Below the pieces are notes generated by a model, which was given only the letters and a program-made list of their open reading frames with translations, was not told where the DNA came from and did not search any database. A stretch of DNA of 64,000 nt from the NCBI RefSeq assembly GCF_900142135.1, contig NZ_FQZU01000014.1:1-64000 (forward strand). Reading direction: 5' to 3'. The translations under genes were made by a program, and so were the position numbers. Shown piece after piece: positions 35,362 through 43,843 of the stretch; position 1 is the stretch's first letter; every line of letters begins with the position of its first letter. This DNA comes from Desulfatibacillum alkenivorans DSM 16219. GTDB taxonomy: Bacteria; Desulfobacterota; Desulfobacteria; Desulfobacterales; Desulfatibacillaceae.

Positions 35362-35791
35362 GTTTTGGCCCGAATCTTGTATGTTAAAAATGGCGGACAG
35401 GATGGTTGGGAGGCCAGTCAGCCCGGTTGCGCTTAGAATGCCACGGACCCGTGCGTTAAAATTTGCCGGGAAGCCCGCGGTTGTTGTATTCTAAGCAAGA
35501 AAGGGAACGCCATGCTCCCTTTGCCGGACGAACGGAGGTCACGCTCTTAAAGGGCCGCTGAACCAGTCTCCTGCGCCGCATTGCCGCTTCCGGGGCCTCT
35601 CCCCTGTTCTTCTCCTGCGCTCTTTCGCCCTGAACAATAAAGCCCTCTTTAGATGCAAGTTGCGTTTGGAAAATTGCGAAATCATAGATGCGTTTTCAAA
35701 CGCAACCTGGCGCCACTCGCAATCCACGAAAAAGGACGCAGGCGCCCCTGCGCCTGCCTGGCAATAACGGATTGGGAAAGGAGGATTCGCC
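35362..35791. other. Gap without a recognisable gene
   Basis: 430 bases. Overlapping frames on both strands at 35539-35952 have no supporting ribosome site or family match. The promoter of the cyclic-nucleotide-binding gene should be here; AAAGGAGG at 35777-35784 is its ribosome site. Confidence 0.45.
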
Positions 35792-36280
35792 ATGAAATCA
35801 GACAAAACTTCATTGTTCCGGGACCTGGAGGAGCATTTTGTGGAAAGGGTCATGTACAACGCCGGCAAAGAGCATTTGCCAGGCGGCCGCGTGATTTTTT
35901 CCCAGGGGGATCCGGCCGAACGAGCCTATTTCCTCATCAAGGGAACCGTTGAACTGACCATCGGGACCGAGGGCCGTTTGGTGTACACCGCCGACAAGCC
36001 CGGGGAGTTCATAGGGTGGTCCAGCCTCACCGGCGGGGACGTGTACTCCGCCACGGCCACGACCGTGGGCAACACCCGGCTGCTTTCCATCAAGCGGGAG
36101 GATTTGTACGAGGCCATGGAAAGATATCCGGCCTCGGGCATGATCATCTACGAGCGCTTGGCGGCCATTCTGGGATCGCGGTTGATCAGGATTTACCAGA
36201 CCATGTCCGAAAGCTACGGGGATTTTCCGCTGCCCATGGACAAGGACCAGCCCTTGCATTTCATCGCCGCCGAGGCGTGA
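35792..36280 (+). CDS. Cyclic nucleotide-binding domain protein without DNA-binding domain
   Basis: The 162-aa protein is almost entirely a Crp-like cNMP-binding beta-roll: GRVIFSQGDPAERAYFLIKG, then GEFIGWSSLTGG in the phosphate-binding-cassette position, then a long helix. It lacks the C-terminal helix-turn-helix of Crp/Fnr, and the Arg of the cAMP cassette is not obvious, so the ligand may differ or be absent. It probably regulates by protein contact. It stands alone just before the tRNA-Asn gene, the last core gene before the island. Confidence 0.8.
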   Translation: MKSDKTSLFRDLEEHFVERVMYNAGKEHLPGGRVIFSQGDPAERAYFLIKGTVELTIGTEGRLVYTADKPGEFIGWSSLTGGDVYSATATTVGNTRLLSIKREDLYEAMERYPASGMIIYERLAAILGSRLIRIYQTMSESYGDFPLPMDKDQPLHFIAAEA

Positions 36281-36471
36281 ATCGAAAAGATAGTAGTAGC
36301 GGTGCGGTCCAATCGAGAGGCGTTTGACCGCAATTTTCGGTGAATAAAGGATTCAGACATAGGCCGCCGGGGTGCATGGCCGTTCCGGCGGTCCTTTAAA
36401 CTCAGCAATTAGAGGCGTGCAGTTTCGCGGCAATCCAGCCAAACTTTTCCCCAACAATCCCAAATTTTCCG

Positions 36472-36500
36472 TTGACAGGCCGGGATGCTTGGCGTATAAG
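36472..36500 (+). promoter_or_regulatory. Promoter of tRNA-Asn
   Basis: TTGACA at 36472-36477 and TATAAG at 36495-36500 with a 17-base spacer. Transcription would start near 36507, about 93 bases before the mature tRNA. Confidence 0.65.
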
Positions 36501-36599
36501 GCTTCTCACGCTCGACTTCGGGCGGGCTCGCGATCGTATAGATTTGCAGGCTTTCTGACAGCCTTTTAAGACGCAAGTTAGTTGAAAGGCGGTCCTTCT

Positions 36600-36675
36600 T
36601 CCCCAGTAGCTCAGTTGGCAGAGCAAGTGGCTGTTAACCACTGGGTCCGCGGTTCGAGTCCGTGCTGGGGAGCCA
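36600..36675 (+). tRNA. tRNA-Asn (anticodon GTT)
   Basis: Acceptor stem TCCCCAG (36600-36606) pairs with CTGGGGA (36665-36671), with an encoded CCA at 36673-36675. The D arm contains AGCTCAGTTGG, the anticodon loop reads CTGTTAA giving anticodon GTT, and the T arm has GGTTCGAGTCC. The gene is intact, as expected when integration into a tRNA 3' end regenerates it. Confidence 0.96.
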
Positions 36676-36683
36676 AAAAATTC

Positions 36684-36717
36684 AAGGGGTTAGCCTAAAA
36701 GGGTTAACCCCTTTTTT
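36684..36717 (+). terminator. Intrinsic terminator after tRNA-Asn
   Basis: AAGGGGTTA (36684-36692) pairs with TAACCCCTT (36705-36713) and is followed by a T run to 36717. Confidence 0.75.
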
Positions 36718-36718
36718 C

Positions 36719-36742
36719 GTCTGTGTGAGAGTCTGTGTGAGA
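36719..36742. repeat. Tandem 12-bp repeats beside the attachment site
   Basis: GTCTGTGTGAGA occurs twice in direct succession (36719-36730, 36731-36742), between the tRNA and the integrase stop. This is where integrase arm-type or excisionase sites are found. Confidence 0.6.
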
Positions 36743-36766
36743 CTTTTTCTTGGCTCGCCCATTGGA

Positions 36767-38038
36767 TCACACCCCGGATGATGTCTGATTGCCGTTTTCG
36801 TACACTTTGATCCACTTCCTGACAGCATTGTCGCTGACGCCATATTTCCTTCCAGTGCCGCGATACCCCATCCTGGCCACGTCACGTTTCAGTACCTTCA
36901 AGGGCGGCCTCTTGACCTTCCTGTGCCAGTACTCCTTGTGAGGATTGGTCGGGCCATCGTCAGTCCGTATCGGGGCGCTGACAATGATGTCCAATTCATC
37001 TAACTTGACCATGGCCCGCCTTTCAGACTCGTTGACCGTTTGAAGGTAAATCTCCGTGGTCTTCTGGTTTTCGTGACCAAGAATGCTCTGGATCACTCCG
37101 ATGGGCACCCCCAAGTCTTGAAGAATGGATGCTGTGAAGTGCCGGAACGGATGAAACCGGAAATAGGTCACCTTCGCCTTTTCACACAACGTGAACATGA
37201 TCTTTTTCCGGTCCTGGTATGGCCCTGAAACATGTCGCTTCTCCGTGCGGCTCCAGAACGTGTGCCAGAACACCCAGGGCATTTCCGGATCGCGCTTCTT
37301 GTATCTGGACGCCATGATGCCGGAGAGCTTTTCGGTCATGGGTATCAAACGCGGCTCCTTGTGCCCGCCCTTCTTCTTTCGGGTCCAGAGGGTCACGGTC
37401 TTGTTTTCAAAGTCAACATCATCCCAAACAAGGGAATTGATTTCGTTGACCCTGGCTGCTGTCAGCAACATGCACCACAAGTAGTCTTGGGTCTCCGGGT
37501 CTGCCACGGATATAACCTTCAGCACGTCCTCCTTCGGGGGAATCCGGCGCTTGCGCTTCACAATCGTGTACCATTCCAAATCCTTGGCAGGATTGTGATG
37601 GACCATCTTCTTCTTGATGCCGAAATTGAAAAGCGCCCGGAGATACTGCAAATCCTTGTTGGCAGCGATATGTGATATTTTCGCCCGCTTGTCCAAGTAA
37701 GGTTGCATCATCTCCTCCGTAATGCTGTCCGCTGGAAGACGCCCCCACTCCTTGCACCATCGCTTGGTATGCCCTTGGACATCCCTGAAATGGCTTTCGG
37801 AATTGTGGCGATTCACGTGGTCCAGCCGCTTATTGCATAGCGTCAAGAAGTCCGTGCCGGTTTGGGTCTGCACCCTCGTCGGTTCCGTTGGTGCCTGTGG
37901 ATTTTCCACCTCCTCTCTTCGTTGTGCCTCGGCTCTTCTGGCTTCGGCTTTGGTTTTGAACCATGCCTTCGTGTGCCTTTTGCTGTTCAGGGTGAAGTCG
38001 TACCTCCACCCCTTTCCGGGTTTGAAATACAAGCTCAT
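36767..38038 (-). CDS. Tyrosine integrase with C-terminal helix-turn-helix
   Basis: The 423-aa recombinase has the complete catalytic set: Arg196 (LLTAARVNEINSL), His296 and Arg299 (FHPFRH), His322 (ILGHENQKTTEIY) and nucleophile Tyr331. An N-terminal arm-binding domain and a core-binding SAM-like domain precede it. After the catalytic domain is an additional ~50 residues with RGTGRKYGVSDNAVRKWIK, a homeodomain-like helix-turn-helix often attached to HNH proteins and unusual in an integrase. I use the ATG at 38038 because AAGGAGGACCTAT precedes it. It reads toward tRNA-Asn and should catalyse island integration there. Confidence 0.92.
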   Translation of the reverse strand: MSLYFKPGKGWRYDFTLNSKRHTKAWFKTKAEARRAEAQRREEVENPQAPTEPTRVQTQTGTDFLTLCNKRLDHVNRHNSESHFRDVQGHTKRWCKEWGRLPADSITEEMMQPYLDKRAKISHIAANKDLQYLRALFNFGIKKKMVHHNPAKDLEWYTIVKRKRRIPPKEDVLKVISVADPETQDYLWCMLLTAARVNEINSLVWDDVDFENKTVTLWTRKKKGGHKEPRLIPMTEKLSGIMASRYKKRDPEMPWVFWHTFWSRTEKRHVSGPYQDRKKIMFTLCEKAKVTYFRFHPFRHFTASILQDLGVPIGVIQSILGHENQKTTEIYLQTVNESERRAMVKLDELDIIVSAPIRTDDGPTNPHKEYWHRKVKRPPLKVLKRDVARMGYRGTGRKYGVSDNAVRKWIKVYENGNQTSSGV

Positions 38039-38204
38039 ATAGGTCCTCCTTCGATGGGAAAAACAAGGACCCTCCGAGCTTCCTACCGCCCAGTTCCCGC
38101 CAATTTTTGTAGACCCAACTCGTGCTTTTGTTGAAGAACAGGGCGACCTCCTCAACGCCCATTATCTCCGAATTTTGGTCTATGTCAAACATTGGGGTGT
38201 CCAT
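37830..38204 (-). CDS. Excisionase-like helix-turn-helix protein overlapping the integrase
   Basis: Residues ~14-60 (MGVEEVALFFNKSTSWVYKN, then LFFPSKEDLYELVF) form a MerR/excisionase-type winged helix-turn-helix. The remaining 60 residues are low-complexity and basic. The frame overlaps the first ~70 codons of the integrase in another frame (37830-38038), so the tail is over-printed on it. Such a protein would set integration versus excision, or repress the integrase. The start at 38204 (ATG) has only a weak ribosome site. Confidence 0.6.
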   Translation of the reverse strand: MDTPMFDIDQNSEIMGVEEVALFFNKSTSWVYKNWRELGGRKLGGSLFFPSKEDLYELVFQTRKGVEVRLHPEQQKAHEGMVQNQSRSQKSRGTTKRGGGKSTGTNGTDEGADPNRHGLLDAMQ

Positions 38205-38222
38205 GCTTTTACAACACGCTCC

Positions 38223-38636
38223 TTAATCCATGTCAGGTCGCCAAACAGTGACCCGAGGCCCTCTTTTCCTGCGTTTCTTTCGGCCAGACTTTTCTTTTGA
38301 TCGTTGCCTTATCTGGTCAATGTCATCGCACATTTTAGCGAGCACATTTCCAACTCTGGCTTTTGGCCTTAAAATTTGCTCATTGGTCAGATCGTGCTGT
38401 TTCGTGAGTTCTGGCAGGCCGTCCTCAATCACCAAGCCTCTTGTTATTTCGGCAATTGCTTGTTCAAAGGCTCGACGCATTTGTCGTGCCTCTTTTTCGT
38501 TTACAGCCTCGCCTCTATCCGAGGGGGCAGGGTCTCGATCATTTCTGATCTGAGCTATTTCTGTGGTAAACTTTTTTTGGTGATGGCTCGCCCCTTTCTT
38601 CTTTCCCAATGGCATTTTGCGTCCAAGCCTCCTCAT
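38223..38636 (-). CDS. Basic hypothetical protein
   Basis: Up to 137 aa, very rich in Arg and Lys with an Arg/Lys run near the end (SGRKKRRKRGPRV) and a central helix (EARQMRRAFEQAIAEITRG). The first ATG at 38636 and one at 38612 are both possible; AGGAGG is 12 bases before the second. It reads in the same direction as the excisionase-like gene, 18 bases upstream of it. Nucleic-acid binding is plausible from charge alone; no family recognised. Confidence 0.5.
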   Translation of the reverse strand: MRRLGRKMPLGKKKGASHHQKKFTTEIAQIRNDRDPAPSDRGEAVNEKEARQMRRAFEQAIAEITRGLVIEDGLPELTKQHDLTNEQILRPKARVGNVLAKMCDDIDQIRQRSKEKSGRKKRRKRGPRVTVWRPDMD

Positions 38637-39197
38637 GGGAGGGGACGGTTCAAGTTGTTTGCACCCGGGGTGCTACCAGTTCATTCCCAAGGGCCTGATG
38701 CCGGTGGTCCTTGATAGTGAACATTATTTTCCAACCAGAATCTTTCCACAAAGGGTACGGTTGCTGCTATACGCTCCCAAAACCGCCGAAATGCACCCCG
38801 GACAAAATTTTTTCGGAGTCTAAAAAGCCGAGACTCCCTGGTGTTTGGCGGCCACAGTCCGTTGACGAGAAAAAGACCAAGGCCATCCCATTCTGAACAA
38901 CTTTCCATGGTCTGGAAAAAGGGGGCTTCCGAAAGACCAGCCCCTCCGAGTTCACGTGGCGACAAATCTTCCATCTAACGGTTCAGCCTATAGGGTTATT
39001 CTTTTGTGGGGAGGGGGCAGTTTCAATGCCAACGGGCTTGGAACAATGGGAATGCACCTGGCGTGCATTTTTTTGGAGAGCTATCTTTACTGGATTGAAA
39101 TATTTTGTGGGATCAGCCATAACTGTAATGACCCGAATTATCCGGGAAGAGCCACAGTCTGGCAGTCATGGAAAACCGGCATGGGAGGTATGCGCAG
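38637..39197. other. Gap of 560 bases without a confident gene
   Basis: Several short frames on both strands (for example 38681-38974 minus, 38956-39201 plus) have no ribosome sites and look like shadows. No fold or repeat stood out. The divergent arrangement of the flanking genes means promoters for both should lie here. Confidence 0.45.
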
Positions 39198-39755
39198 ATG
39201 AGTGAAAAAGAGCTTTCCAAAATGGTAGCTGACATGAAGACGTTACTGGAGGATTCGTACAAAGGATCATGCAAAAAGGAAATTGTTCGCATGCTCGAAC
39301 TGAAATTTGGCCTATCACCCCAAAAGGCCAAGTCATTTATCCACACCATATTAGAGATGCATGACGTGGGTGTTCGATATGATGCCCTCCCAGAACCATG
39401 GTATTTCCAGACAAAAGAACTCCGCTTTGTAAAGGGTTCCCCGACCCAAAAAGTGCATGGCGATCTTCCAAGGGGGCATGCTAAAACAATTGCCGAAGAG
39501 AGGGATCAAATAGCTGAAACCATAAGGAAGTTTCGAAGACTCAGCGATCAGCAGAAAATGATAAGCATTGATACTTGGCATGAAGACTTCCGGCTCTCTG
39601 TCAAGAATAACGATTACGGAACTCCTACAGAGATTGCCAATCTCATCATGGCCAACAGGTGGGGGGTGGCTGAAGATACGATCAAGGATTATGTGAAGGT
39701 CCATGCTCGGGCCAAGCGAAAGCTCAAAAAGAAACTACCTTCAAAAACTGAATGA
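39198..39755 (+). CDS. Hypothetical island protein (185 aa)
   Basis: Start at 39198 chosen because GGGAGG lies nine bases upstream; ten extra codons are open before it. The protein is charged and helical (SEKELSKMVADMKTLLED, RDQIAETIRKFRRLSDQQK) with a Lys-rich end (RAKRKLKKKLPSK). The segment EIANLIMANRWGVAEDTIKDYV looks like a DNA-binding helix-turn-helix. No named family. It is the only rightward gene in the left part of the island. Confidence 0.55.
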   Translation: MSEKELSKMVADMKTLLEDSYKGSCKKEIVRMLELKFGLSPQKAKSFIHTILEMHDVGVRYDALPEPWYFQTKELRFVKGSPTQKVHGDLPRGHAKTIAEERDQIAETIRKFRRLSDQQKMISIDTWHEDFRLSVKNNDYGTPTEIANLIMANRWGVAEDTIKDYVKVHARAKRKLKKKLPSKTE

Positions 39756-39812
39756 TGCCAGGCTGAAAGCGCAGGCCACACACACAAACAATGATGGTTG
39801 GGGCATAGGGTC

Positions 39813-39938
39813 CGCCTAATCCGGCACCCCGCCCTTATGCTTCCTCACATTCAGCGCCTTCCACTCCAGTAATGGATGGGTACTCAGCCTGACCACCAGG
39901 TCTGCGTCGTCTGTCAACAAAGCTGGGCGGATTTCCCC
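39813..39938. repeat. Truncated duplicate of the AbiEii gene end (copy 1 of 126-bp repeat)
   Basis: This stretch repeats 40822-40947, the last 40 codons plus stop of the AbiEii gene, with only a handful of substitutions. It has no attached upstream half, so it is a gene fragment. The two copies are direct repeats that bracket the cytochrome gene. Confidence 0.85.
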
Positions 39939-40097
39939 CCAGCGGTGACAGCGTCGATTCCTTTCCGACAGTCACCTCCTGATGGCACACAGGCCCCGGA
40001 ACACGTGGCGAAGGTCGCTGTCATCCAGGCCGGACAGAACCAGGTCGTCGTAATCCGGCTCACCGGACTCCGCAGCTTCTTCCTGAAGCGATCCCCG

Positions 40098-40667
40098 TCA
40101 CTTGGGAATGCGGACATGGTCGTCGTCAAAATCCCCGTTTGCCGCGCCCGTATGGCATGCGATGCAGTTGCCCATGCCGCCCACGGATGCACGTTCGAAT
40201 ACCCCAGCTGGAAGATCATCATCCCGGTGCTCCCGGATGAGGTACCGGACCTCGGTGACCCGCAGGGGTGTATCCCCTGACAGGCTTTGCATGATTTTCC
40301 GGGACAGTTTCAAACCGGAGCGGTCGGCAGCGTTGTTGGTCAGGTAATCTCGCAGGGCGGCCAAATCTTCCGGAGAAAGATCAATCGTCTCCCCGAAATG
40401 ATCATCCGCATTGTCCAACAATTTGGTCCACGACCCGGAAGGCAGTAGCCACGGGGGGTAGGCGAAATGGCAGCCGCCGCATGCGTCCGCGTGAACACCT
40501 GCCCCGGCCGGGTTGGTGACCCCGGTGGTACTGGAGCCACGGTCCCCTCTGTGCCGGTCCTTCTCATGGCGTTCATCGCGTTCATGATGGTCAGCCATGG
40601 CAGTAACTACCAAGACCCCAGCCAGGAGGCCAAGGCATACAGCGATCAAAACCCCAAATTTTTTCAT
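40098..40667 (-). CDS. Dihaem cytochrome c-like protein
   Basis: The 189-aa protein starts with a signal peptide (from MKKFGVLIAVC) and carries two CxxCH haem sites, CGGCH (near residue 65) and CIACH (near residue 171), as in DHC-type dihaem cytochromes c. It would work in the periplasm, usually with a membrane cytochrome b that is not present here. The start at 40667 gives the clean signal peptide and has GAGG upstream. After its TGA, the same frame stays open for 41 more codons with protein-like composition (39972-40097). It lies between the two copies of the 126-bp repeat, so it was probably brought in separately. Confidence 0.82.
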   Translation of the reverse strand: MKKFGVLIAVCLGLLAGVLVVTAMADHHERDERHEKDRHRGDRGSSTTGVTNPAGAGVHADACGGCHFAYPPWLLPSGSWTKLLDNADDHFGETIDLSPEDLAALRDYLTNNAADRSGLKLSRKIMQSLSGDTPLRVTEVRYLIREHRDDDLPAGVFERASVGGMGNCIACHTGAANGDFDDDHVRIPK

Positions 40668-40821
40668 CGGGCATCCTCTTTTGGAATCTGAGAGTTCGTG
40701 TGTGTAGCCGAACGGCCAGAAATAACCGCCGGTCGATTTTTCCATACCATTTTGGTAGATATTTGCAATTCCAAATTATCTTCGAGAAGGTGCCGGGATT
40801 GGTTGTCGAGAATTTGGTGGA

Positions 40822-40947
40822 CGCCTAATCCGGCACCCCGCCCTTATGCTTCCGAACATTCAGCGCCTTCCACTCCAGTAATGGATGGTCACTCAGCCTC
40901 ACCACCAGGTCTGCGTCGTCTGTCAACAAAGCTGGGTGGATTTCCCC
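40822..40947. repeat. Copy 2 of the 126-bp repeat (3' end of intact AbiEii gene)
   Basis: This is the parent copy of the duplicated stretch; it starts three bases beyond the AbiEii stop codon and covers its last 40 codons. Confidence 0.85.
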
Positions 40948-41799
40948 GTGGTCCAGCAGCCGACCCAGGAACTCCATCTCGGCGTCGGTGAACGGAAACA
41001 GAAAGCCCAGAGCGCCCTTTGTTTCTTCCACCAATCTCCTGCCGTATTCCTCGGCGGTTTCCGCATCCTGAGCGGCGATGGTCCGCAGGGTGGGCGTCAA
41101 CTGCCGGGACAATTCCTTGGGATCGAAATCCACGTTGTCCAGTTTGATCTGCCTCCAGTCCTTGCGGTTCATGGCCCCGTAGACAAAAAAGGCGGCGCGG
41201 ACCTTTACCCTGTCCAGATCGAGGGACATGATCTGATGGCAGTCGAACAGGTCCCGGGCCTGATGTCTTGAAAACAGGGCAGCCAATTTCCCAGACGCGA
41301 TTTCATGCACGTTCAATACCGGAACATTGTTGGCGGTCCATGATCCGATTGTCCGGGAATCCATGATGGACACCGGCCACAGGGGGATGCGGAACATGAA
41401 ATTAAGGTCCACCTCCAGATTGCCGGGCTGACCCAAGGCGCTTTGGTATCCCAACACCCATTTGCCGCCCGCGTGATCCTCGGGCATGCGTTTGACCGTG
41501 AAGCCCTCTCTGGAAAAGACGGCGGTCAGTGCCTGCTCCATCTTCGGTCGGTCCTTCAACATTTCCTCGCGGCCAGGTTGGGCCACATAGTTGAGGTCGA
41601 TGTCCACGGACAATCGCGGTACATCGAGGAAGAACAGGTTCAGGGCCGTGCCGCCTTTGAGGGCGAGTTTGCCTTTCAGAAACGGATGGTTCTGGAACGA
41701 GGCCAGCAGATGCAGAAGCATGGCCACCTTTTCCAGCAGGTCGGGCCGAAAGCCGGTGCGCTCTGCCTCGGCCGTCAATTTTTCTTGTGATACTCTCAT
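40825..41799 (-). CDS. abiEii: AbiEii/AbiGii-type nucleotidyltransferase toxin
   Basis: The 324-aa protein has the DUF1814 nucleotidyltransferase signature LKGGTALNLFFLDVPR followed by SVDIDLNYV, where the two Asp residues bind metal. Toxins of this type IV system transfer nucleotides (for example onto tRNA) and cause growth arrest during phage infection. Its ATG at 41799 overlaps the antitoxin's TGA (ATGA), so the pair is translationally coupled. The last 40 codons also exist as a fragment 1 kb away. Confidence 0.9.
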   Translation of the reverse strand: MRVSQEKLTAEAERTGFRPDLLEKVAMLLHLLASFQNHPFLKGKLALKGGTALNLFFLDVPRLSVDIDLNYVAQPGREEMLKDRPKMEQALTAVFSREGFTVKRMPEDHAGGKWVLGYQSALGQPGNLEVDLNFMFRIPLWPVSIMDSRTIGSWTANNVPVLNVHEIASGKLAALFSRHQARDLFDCHQIMSLDLDRVKVRAAFFVYGAMNRKDWRQIKLDNVDFDPKELSRQLTPTLRTIAAQDAETAEEYGRRLVEETKGALGFLFPFTDAEMEFLGRLLDHGEIHPALLTDDADLVVRLSDHPLLEWKALNVRKHKGGVPD

Positions 41800-42602
41800 G
41801 CCATTTCTTCCCACGTCCGGTGGAGGACGTCTTCGGGCACCATCAGGTTCCAGTCCTTGACCAGGGTGCCGGATGTCCGTTTGGATCGGTCCAGGTAATG
41901 GGGTTGCCGGGGACGCAGTTTTCGCAAGGGCGCCAGGTGTTCGTCCTCCACCATCAAGACTTCGCGGTGCTGGTCCAGATAGAAGCCCACCTTCGCGGCG
42001 GTGGTGGCGTTTTCCAGCAGAAGGGCGTACTCCACAACCTGGTCAAGATTGAAATACTCCACCAATTCCAGGGAACGCCAGATTTCCTCCCATGAACCGG
42101 CAAGGTCCGGTCGATCCATGACATCCACCATGGTCCGTTCAAGATTCGTGACGTGAAGGGTAACCCCCCTGCGCTCGGCCGTTTCTACCCCGAAATACTC
42201 CGCGCCATTCTTCACCAGGGCCTTGGGCATGGTCACGCAATGAAAATCGTAGGATCGGAACCGCAGCGGGACAGATTTGGTGCGTGACAGATAATGAAAA
42301 TCATTCCTCACGGTGTACGCCTTGCCATGGAATTGGAGGGCGGTGTGATAGCCGAGAACCGCGTCTGATGTCATCTTACCGGCGAGAAGAAAAGGGTCCA
42401 CCGGCGCGGTGTCCGGGTCCATGCCCTCGGGTACCACGGCATACAGGCCCCGCCGCACCATGAGCAGCCGGCCCTGCTTTCGGTAATAGGCAAGCATGGC
42501 CTTCCGCTTTCCGGGACTGGGCGACCCTCTGGATTCGAGTGCGGCGTCCAGTTCTTCAAGGGTGAAAACAGGGCGTTTTGAAAAGAAATTTTGGTACTTC
42601 AT
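41796..42602 (-). CDS. abiEi: AbiEi-family antitoxin / transcriptional repressor
   Basis: The 268-aa protein begins with a winged helix (FTLEELDAALESRGSPSPGK, then YYRKQGRLLMVRRGLYAV), continues with the AbiEi central domain (AVLGYHTALQFHGKAY) and shows VTNLERTMVDVMDRPDLAGSW, a typical AbiEi_3/4 signature. It should bind its own promoter and neutralise AbiEii. A strong promoter lies upstream. The cognate toxin follows with overlapping codons. Confidence 0.88.
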   Translation of the reverse strand: MKYQNFFSKRPVFTLEELDAALESRGSPSPGKRKAMLAYYRKQGRLLMVRRGLYAVVPEGMDPDTAPVDPFLLAGKMTSDAVLGYHTALQFHGKAYTVRNDFHYLSRTKSVPLRFRSYDFHCVTMPKALVKNGAEYFGVETAERRGVTLHVTNLERTMVDVMDRPDLAGSWEEIWRSLELVEYFNLDQVVEYALLLENATTAAKVGFYLDQHREVLMVEDEHLAPLRKLRPRQPHYLDRSKRTSGTLVKDWNLMVPEDVLHRTWEEMA

Positions 42603-42642
42603 GGTCGACCCTCATTGACGAAAAGACGAGATAAGATGGATA

Positions 42643-42671
42643 ATAATATTCCTATCTGCATAAATTGTCAA
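42643..42671 (-). promoter_or_regulatory. Strong promoter of the abiE operon
   Basis: On the minus strand TTGACA (42671-42666) and TATTAT (42648-42643) are spaced by 17 bases, 41 bases before the AbiEi ATG. The 255 bases between here and the next gene hold nothing else that I recognise. Confidence 0.7.
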
Positions 42672-42929
42672 ATATAGTCGCGTGGTTTTTTTGACAGTAG
42701 AGCGAGATAGATAGGAGGAATAGAATCCCAACCAAGTAGAGTGTCAAATCGTGGGCATGCTTTTTAAGGAGAGTCAATGACGGCGTGGATTCAAGGAAAG
42801 CTGGGCAATCTCATTGATGCTCGACGAAATGAAGGCGTATCGAATGGTGGCAGCATTCGATAATATTTGGTTTTGTCGCCAACCACAATATGTAGGGTTT
42901 GAGATCGGATTTGATGTGACCTAACGCTG

Positions 42930-43841
42930 CTAATCAGCTGCGTGGCTTTTTGCATCGGCTGCATTAGCCTTGTTAGAATTTTCTTTTAGTTCATCTTTCA
43001 ATTCGTTTAATTCTTTGTTTGTTAGTACAATTTTCGATTCGAGTTCTTTTTTGCCTTTTATTGTGTCAATAAGTGTATCGTTTATATTTTGAATAGAAGA
43101 AAAAATAGATGATTGCGAATCAGCGGTGCTTCTTTTAAATGAGCTAAGATCGGATTGGACCGATGAATAACTTTTTTTTATATCATTTACTTCAATCTCG
43201 ATTTTTTCTAAAGCTGGATTTTTGTGATTTACAAAAAATGAACTAACCCCAAGCGAAAAAAACAGAACTGCGACCAATACAAGTGAGTTAACGATACAAT
43301 GATAACTGGCGCTCATCATATTTTGCCGGATAATGTTCATGATTGAATTCAATTCTGCACAGATAGCAACCGAATTCTTTTTTTCATCTTCAGTTGATGC
43401 TTCCACTATGTCTTCAGGAAAAAGTTGGTAAACTGTAATTTTCCCGCTTATGGTTTTTATTGCGTAAAAGGCTGCAACAATCATGAAAACAATCGACAGG
43501 GTTGCCACAAAAAATGTTCCTGCCCGGATATAGCTGTTCAATCCATAAAATCCATCTTGATATAAAAAGCTAATCATGGAAGTTAAAAGGGTGATGCCAA
43601 CAGTAACTGAAAACAAAGAAACCTTTAGTTTTTCTTCGAGTGATTTTTTGATATTTAGAGTTTTCTCAAAAAATTCTTTAATTTCTTCAAGAGACAGTTT
43701 TTCATAGCACTTCATGTATTGAATACTATTTGCTAAATCATTTTCATTTTCGATTTTTTCGACTCTTAATAGCAATTTTTTGTTAGCTTTTGCCATTTCG
43801 AAGAAAGGAAATATTGTATTAAAAATATTTGCCATTATCAT
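42930..43841 (-). CDS. Membrane protein with coiled coil, third gene of the graspetide-like cluster
   Basis: About 303 aa. A charged helical N-terminus (~70 residues) precedes two adjacent membrane helices (about 75-95 and 105-130), a cytoplasmic loop, a third helix (about 190-210) and a long C-terminal coiled coil (Ser, Lys and Glu rich, ending NKANAADAKSHAAD). There is no transporter or peptidase motif. It starts two bases after the ligase stop; I use ATG at 43841 with GAAGGG before it. Very AT-rich, like the two genes before it and unlike the rest of the island. It may be an export or immunity factor, or a membrane effector; unknown. Confidence 0.65.
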   Translation of the reverse strand: MIMANIFNTIFPFFEMAKANKKLLLRVEKIENENDLANSIQYMKCYEKLSLEEIKEFFEKTLNIKKSLEEKLKVSLFSVTVGITLLTSMISFLYQDGFYGLNSYIRAGTFFVATLSIVFMIVAAFYAIKTISGKITVYQLFPEDIVEASTEDEKKNSVAICAELNSIMNIIRQNMMSASYHCIVNSLVLVAVLFFSLGVSSFFVNHKNPALEKIEIEVNDIKKSYSSVQSDLSSFKRSTADSQSSIFSSIQNINDTLIDTIKGKKELESKIVLTNKELNELKDELKENSNKANAADAKSHAAD

Positions 43842-43843
43842 TT

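Noticed and set aside
35539-35952. Overlapping frames before the cyclic-nucleotide-binding gene
   Set aside because: Frames on both strands without ribosome sites; the real gene starts at 35792.
38681-39201. Short frames on both strands in the island gap
   Set aside because: None has a ribosome site or recognisable motif, and they overlap each other.
40098-40100. Selenocysteine reading of the cytochrome TGA
   Set aside because: Dihaem cytochromes of this type normally end shortly after the second haem site with this kind of sequence, and no SECIS-like hairpin was recognised behind the codon.
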